Below are positions 59,201-64,000 of a stretch of 64,000 nt of DNA, piece after piece. The stretch is from Culex pipiens pallens (lineage: Eukaryota > Arthropoda > Insecta > Diptera > Culicidae): contig NC_068939.1 in assembly GCF_016801865.2 (NCBI RefSeq), positions 91,718,879 to 91,782,878 of the forward strand, read 5' to 3'. The notes beneath the pieces were generated by a model. That model saw nothing but the letters and a program-made list of their open reading frames with translations. It was not told the origin of the DNA and did not search any database. Position 1 is the first letter of the stretch. Every line of letters starts with the position of its first letter. Both the position numbers and the translations under genes were made by a program.

Positions 59201-61288
59201 AAAAACTTAGTTTAAAAAAAGATAAAAATATTTGTATGTTTTTCATATAAAAAATTTAAAGTTTTTGATTTTTGTATTTTTTTAAAATGCAAAATTTCAA
59301 AATCGGGCTTCGTCATGCACACGGGATATGTCTTGCGACCCTTCACCCCAAATTTCAGCCAATTTGGTCTATCCCATCTCGAGATATCGTGGCACCCGTA
59401 AATCAACTCGGTCTTCAGAGAAAACGCTCGCAAAGTTCGCCTTGCGCATGGCAAAATTTTCAGCTTAAATCGTCTGTAACTTACTTTAATCATAAAATAT
59501 CTTCATGAAACTTTCAGGAGTGATTGAAAATCATCTTTTAAGTTGATTTAATAAGTTTCCTGTAATTTAAAATTTTGTGATTTTCTACATGTATGTAACC
59601 CCTTAATCAAATTTTGTACATCAAAATATCAATTTGAATTACATTTTAAACTGAAATCGATGCACTAATCAACAGTTTGCACATTAAAAAAAGTTCTGCT
59701 TAAAATGCATATAAATGAAAATAAATCGAACTGAATAATATAACATTTATTAATTACAAACAAATATTATCATCTCCTAGTAAGAAATTGTCCAAAGAAT
59801 CCTAAAATACATTCCGTTAACAATTTTTGTACCCTTAATATTGCTGAAAAATCTCAAACCCATCAAAGTTCGTGGTTAGTAATCTCAGCCTGTTGTACGG
59901 TATTCAACATTAAACAAGAATAAGCAGAGCATTGATTCTGGGACTTTTATTAAAGAATTGAATTATAACCTGATCATGCAAAAATGTTAGTATGTGTTTC
60001 ATTCAAATTTTAAGTAGTCTTTCAAAAATTTTGTTTTTATCTGAATTGTCAGTGTGTCAGTGTGTCAAATAAAAAGCAAACGTAACCAAAATTTTTATTG
60101 TTGCATTCTAATATACAGTCGACTCTCTGGTTGTCAATATCCAAGGGACCGTCGAGGAAGAGGAGCATCAGTTTACAGAACGATGCAAAATGAAGACTCG
60201 ATTGAAATTTGTTTTTTCTTGCTGACCAGCTATAGGAGAGAATCATGGCAACGTCCAGCAAACAAAAACAAATAAATGTCAAACACCCTTCAAAGCCTCG
60301 TTTCTCAAAGAAAAATGTCTATGCAAGCCATGAGAAAGTAAAATAATTGACAACCGGAATAGATATTTAAAGCAAATAGAATCCAAGGGACCGTCGAGGA
60401 AGAGATCCTTCAAGCAAGAGAAAATATCGAGGAATAAAGACAATCGAAGTATGCAGTTTGAAGGGACTGTAGAATTCATCGGTACATGGAGCATTATTGA
60501 TATCGAGAAGATCGACAGCCAGAGAGTCGACTGTATATGCATTTGACAGCGGTAGACAGGGTGATCTAATTAAAAAGTTAATTTTTCTGGTGAATATAAA
60601 TGAATGAAATAACGATTCTCAACTTCCAGCATTTCCCCATCGCAAATCACGGTCGTGGCCGGAACGGTCAACATTGGCCAAGGGGGAGTCACACGTGGCG
60701 TGCAGCGTATCATTCCCCACGAAAGATACGCCAAATCGCGCAACGATATTGCCCTGTTAAAGCTGCTCCAACCGTACCCGTTGGGTGGACTAATTCAGGT
60801 GATTGCCCTGGCCAGGTCCTCCAACTTGCCACCACCTTCGCCCGTCGGCACCAGGGATGTAATCATTTCCGGGTGGGGTCGACTGTCCGCAAACGGTCCA
60901 CTTCCGAGTATCCTCCAGTACAACCGAGCCACGGCCCTGACCTCCATCCAATGCTTCCGGCAGTCCGGCTTCAACCGCGGACTTCTCTGCCTTCAATCTC
61001 CTGCCAACAACGGTGCCTGCTTCGTACGTTCTAATCTATATCTAACTGCAACTCGTCTAGTGGAGTGATATCAGCTAGATGTGAAGTGAGCAATTACGGA
61101 TAATCACACGGTGGTTTTGTTTCAATTTACAGGGAGACTCCGGCGGACCTGCAGTTTACAAACAGCAATTGGTGGGAGTGGCCAGCTTTATTATCGGCAC
61201 TTGCGGTTCCAGGGCACCCGACGGATACGTTAAAGTTTCGGATTACATACCGTGGATCAGGTGGACGATTGGTCAGAACGGGAATTGA
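56289..61288 (+). CDS. Brachyurin-like (chymotrypsin-fold) serine protease 2
   Basis: Exons are 56289-56557, 60630-61023 and 61133-61288, in phase for 272 aa. Secreted S1 protease: a hydrophobic leader (about residues 12-24), activation site R40|IVGG, His81 (TAAHC), Asp129 (NDIALL) and Ser224 (FGDSGGP). The pocket has Gly189 and Asp226 (APDGYVKV), as in protease 1, but position 216 is Ile instead of Gly, so the pocket should be narrower. Exon 2 is 394 bp and splice phases match protease 1, which shows duplication after the gene structure was set. Intron 1 is 4.1 kb because of foldback elements and MITEs; protease 1 has a 66-bp intron there. Confidence 0.93.
56915..58690. repeat. Foldback element in protease 2 intron, related to 9401-11087
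   Basis: Arms of about 600 bp pair around a centre near 57600: cattgcatcgtatcaaaaag-type text at about 57025 against ctttttgatacgatgcaact at about 58120, and ggcttatataggcc near 58250 against ctataagccattttt near 56925. The far right part (gaagtttcattgaaatcgga, about 58641) matches 11015-11035 of the other family member. A tRNA-carrying MITE is inserted at 58280-58641. Confidence 0.7.
58280..58641. mobile_element. MITE carrying a tRNA-Leu/Ser-like sequence, copy 2
   Basis: Perfect 12-bp ends cacagcaaaaaa and ttttttgctgtg. It is the reverse-orientation copy of 24679-25045, with the tRNA-like text on the minus strand at about 58405-58470 (gcgccttagcccgctcggcc on +). The related foldback at 10999-11020 shows the uninterrupted site gtctacgaagtttcatt. 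Confidence 0.8.
58691..59099. other. Intron DNA, nothing recognised
   Basis: AT-rich intron sequence of protease 2 without a recognisable element. Confidence 0.45.
59100..59398. repeat. Palindrome with gggtgccacgata ends
   Basis: Left arm gggtgccacgatacctcaaa, right arm ending atctcgagatatcgtggcac. Matching inner text: gaccaaatcggctcaaaatt against aaatttcagccaatttggtc. The frames at 59212-59508 lie across it and are not genes. Confidence 0.65.
60116..60533. mobile_element. MITE with TA duplication, cagtcgactctctgg ends
   Basis: 418 bp, perfect ends cagtcgactctctgg and ccagagagtcgactg, TA on both sides (60114-60115 and 60534-60535). The phrase aagggaccgtcgaggaagag occurs twice inside. It ends about 100 bp before protease 2 exon 2. 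Confidence 0.85.
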
Positions 61289-61398
61289 ATATTTATTATT
61301 ATTTGAACTGTGAAATGGCTCAATCAACATTTAATTTATATTTTGCCAAAAATGTTAGTAATGAAAATTTAAAAAGGAAATACTTCAATATCAAAAGA

Positions 61399-61404
61399 AA
61401 TAAA
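61399..61404 (+). promoter_or_regulatory. Polyadenylation signal of protease 2
   Basis: AATAAA 111 bp past the stop codon in AT-rich 3' sequence. Called on the hexamer alone. Confidence 0.45.
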
Positions 61405-61659
61405 CTAAATTTATTACTTCTGAGAATGGTGACACATTGTGTGTGAAATTTAAAATCAGGAACAGGTGAAAACTACTGTTTCATAATTACGATTTTGTGT
61501 TATCAGTTGATCTGTACAGGCCTTCAAATCATTATAGACAGTGAAAGTTTAATCTGACCATAACTAAATGAAACTCTGTAACGTAATTTCTTCGTCTGTT
61601 CAAGAAATGCTTCTAAATTAGCCGATATCTTTTTTATACTGTTCATTCATATTCTCAAT

Positions 61660-62230
61660 TTTTCCACAGCATCGAATACCCTCAACGGAGAGTACTCTTG
61701 AGGTATAACACAATAAAGCAGACCGCGTCCTCAATTCAGGTCGGGTGGCGTGGGACAGCGTATTAAGGATCGTTCAAATAATGAGATCCCACTGGAGTTG
61801 AAGTGGAGGAAGGACTCTTTTCTCAGCCATCATTGCTGCGGAACACAATTATATTTTCGGGAAGAAAGATACTTTTTTTCACCCACACACACCGTAAATT
61901 GTGAGGGGGCTCGTCCCCAATCTAGGTCGGAGGGGCATTATCCGAGGCTTTTTCGGTGTGGAAAGGGAAAAATTGCAGACCCCAAAAGTGCCCGAATCCG
62001 AGTGGGGTGACCGTGATTCACATAGCATCAACTTCAACTGTCATCTCCGTGGAACCAACAGCAGTGGCACCAACGGTCGGTGGTGGCATAAATAAGGATC
62101 AGCGAGCAATTCACAAAAGGTTGGATCATTCCGGGCAACGCCTGGTATTGTGTGGACTAACAATGGAAAATGTCCCAATTTGACTTGAAAAAGACACTTG
62201 CGTAAAATCATCATTTCCGGTTCAAAAAGG
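61660..62230 (+). mobile_element. Possible LTR-retrotransposon remnant (LTR end and leader)
   Basis: Composition differs from both sides. There is a palindromic agagtactct within cctcaa...ttgagg at about 61680, an AATAAA at 61711, and a phrase gagggggctcgtccccaatc near 61902, like the leader text after the primer site in some LTR elements. No gag or pol frame and no second LTR were found. It could be another kind of element. Confidence 0.3.
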
Positions 62231-64000
62231 GCCTTTACGTGTCAAAAGTTACTCGCATAGGTCATTTCAACAAACTAGTCCACAAACAATGTGCAGTTGT
62301 TATTTTTTCGTCTCATTTTCCACCACCAGGGCCGTATAAGTACCACATTTCCCCATTAGGGGGAACCGCCAACGACCGCTTCAACGGACCCGCCAGCAGC
62401 CGGAATCGCTTGAGAGCACATGCACAAAGGGGATGTGTTCTGCGGAATAGCACACCAACAAGAAAAAAGAGCTTTCCAAATGGAAGGGCAGTACGCGCGG
62501 TTATACATACATACACACAGTAGAATTTCTGAAATCAGCTTGAAAATATGCCTGAAAAAATAAATAATGATCTTGCTTGTCAAAGTTGCAAGCATTATTT
62601 TGACAGAAATTTATGAAGGCACTGAGCGTAAACACAAAAAAAATGCAAATGAGTCTTAGGGCGTTGAAGGATCAACCACGTGAGTTAAGTATGTCCTCAC
62701 CGATTATGCTGCAGTAGGTACAGTGGGATGATCCGCAACAATGTGTCTTTTTAATGGCCCTAATTTTTTTAAAAGGATGTAGAATAAACAAAAATCTAAA
62801 AAAATATTCGCTCTACAGCATTTCCTTGACTTTTCCAAGTTTTTGTCCCTCGGCTTTAGCCGGGGTGCATTTTACACTAGTTCAGTTATTTTGTAATCAT
62901 TAGTTTTCAAAAAAAAAATAAGTTTTGACGAAAACAAAAAACTTAACAAAAAAAAACATTTGCGATACTATACATCGAAAATTTTCAGAAATTCAAATGT
63001 TTTTGAAAAAAAAACTAAAATGATGCTAAACGCAGGGGAATGCAAAAAAAAAAGATTCTAAACGAAGGGGAAAAATGATTCTAAACGCAGGGGAATGCAA
63101 TTCAAATTGATTTCAGCTGATTACACTTCAATTTTCATTTAAATTTTTAAGTTTTTCGGAATTTTTATTTTTTGGTCCCGGATTTTTCGGGCCAACTTTT
63201 AAGAGAGGGGTGGGGGTGGTGGGTGGTGACAAAAACTTTAAATAAAATTTGTACCAGCCTAACATACATATTGTAAAAAAAGTATTTAAACCCCTTGGGA
63301 AGCACATTTTGTGATGAAACATGCAAATAATTTACAGTTTGACATAAACCTAGTACTACGTTTTCTTCAGAAACTCATGCCGAACATTTTGCCGCAAAAA
63401 GCTCATGAAAAGACGATTTCTATAAAAAGTTTCATTACAAATACTAGAACTGCAACAAACGAGTGAAAAAAGTTTGTACACCTTTTGAAATATTAAAATA
63501 AATAAAGTTATTTGTTGACAAATCACCATGACTAGAGTGTACCAACCCCAAATAGGCATACTTGACCGATTAAAAAATAATTTGGATTCATGATAAAGTT
63601 TACTAATTACTTAGTATAATAGTTTATATAACTCTAGAAATTTTATATAAAACTTATCTGAAATATATTTTGCAAACTTTTATTTCAACTAAATTTCAAT
63701 ATGGGTCATTTCGCGCCTACTGGCACACCATTCGAAATGCACTTTCTTTGATCAAGCTCAAATTTGGTGAAGCTGTTGATACTATCAAAACATGTAAGAA
63801 TCCCGATTTTTGACCAAATTGGACCACCCCTTCTTTTTTGGCACCGCCCCAAAGTTTTGCGATTTTCGTCATTTTTTCAAAAATCATTTTTCTTCAAATG
63901 GCCATATCTCTGAAACAAAAGATCATAGAGCAAAACTTGACAGTTATTTTTAAAGAAAATTGGACGCTGAATCGAATGATGTCATCAGATTTTCGATTGG
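62231..64000. other. AT-rich DNA with repeat fragments, no gene
   Basis: 62840-62990 resembles the right flank of the 27.5-28.6 kb palindrome (cattttacactagttcag; caatcattagttttcaaaaa). From 63700 to the window end the sequence (gggtcatttcgcgcctactg; ggccatatctctgaaac) looks like the left arm of a foldback element cut off by the window edge. The frames here have no motifs. Confidence 0.4.

Noticed and set aside
61252..61446. 64-codon frame at the end of protease 2
   Set aside because: It overlaps the last exon of protease 2 in another frame and runs into its 3' UTR.
62239..62595. Overlapping frames on both strands near 62.4 kb
   Set aside because: No motif, no splice context, and open on both strands because of local composition.

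Overview
The window is nuclear DNA from an insect, almost certainly a culicine mosquito and probably Culex. The evidence is AT-rich sequence with spliceosomal introns (GT-AG), a dipteran-like XPR1 gene, two brachyurin-type midgut-style serine proteases, a Jockey-type gag, and a dense load of SINEs, MITEs and palindromic (foldback) elements of the mosquito kind. The species is inferred from family resemblance, not from a search.

Genes. (1) A complete XPR1 homologue (phosphate exporter, SPX + EXS domains) lies on the + strand in five exons from 3534 to 15024. Its phases close exactly to give 671 residues. Introns 2 and 3 are swollen by transposable elements. (2) A multi-exon gene on the - strand has seven exons between 50325 and 31316, all in phase, encoding at least 271 residues. 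It looks like a four-pass membrane protein with a long cytosolic tail. Its first exon is not in the part I could read, and a possible last exon lies at 25558-25730. (3) Two paralogous three-exon serine proteases sit head to head: one on - (51650-52593, 273 aa) and one on + (56289-61288, 272 aa). Both have the His-Asp-Ser triad and a Gly189/Asp226 S1 pocket like crustacean brachyurin collagenases. If the missing 5' exons of gene (2) lie right of the window, both proteases are nested in one of its introns.

Non-genic DNA makes up most of the window. From 17.5 to 24.3 kb there is a satellite-like array of a 164-bp unit organised as an 8-mer higher-order repeat of 1312 bp, grown inside a dispersed element whose single-unit relatives lie at 29.8 and 42.9 kb. 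A 1.04-kb retroposon with a 23-bp target duplication interrupts the array; removing it restores the 1312-bp register exactly. Several retroposons have clear target-site duplications: a 0.6-kb composite SINE with a tRNA-Thr-like head, an inverted second tRNA-like module and a (CA)n tail (16.1 and 43.3 kb); a 0.42-kb two-module SINE (30.6 kb); and very short hairpin-plus-tail insertions of about 60 and 48 bp (16.2, 32.4 and 24.1 kb). DNA elements include a 3.1-kb TIR element with TA duplication (4.5-7.7 kb), MITEs with 2-, 8- and 9-bp duplications, a MITE family that carries a tRNA-like sequence (24.7 and 58.3 kb), and at least nine large palindromes. Two long simple minisatellites (9-bp unit at 44 kb, 8-bp unit at 48.2-49.9 kb) lie in one intron of gene (2).

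Most other open frames are chance readings of repeats. Domain-level calls rest on motifs read by eye.
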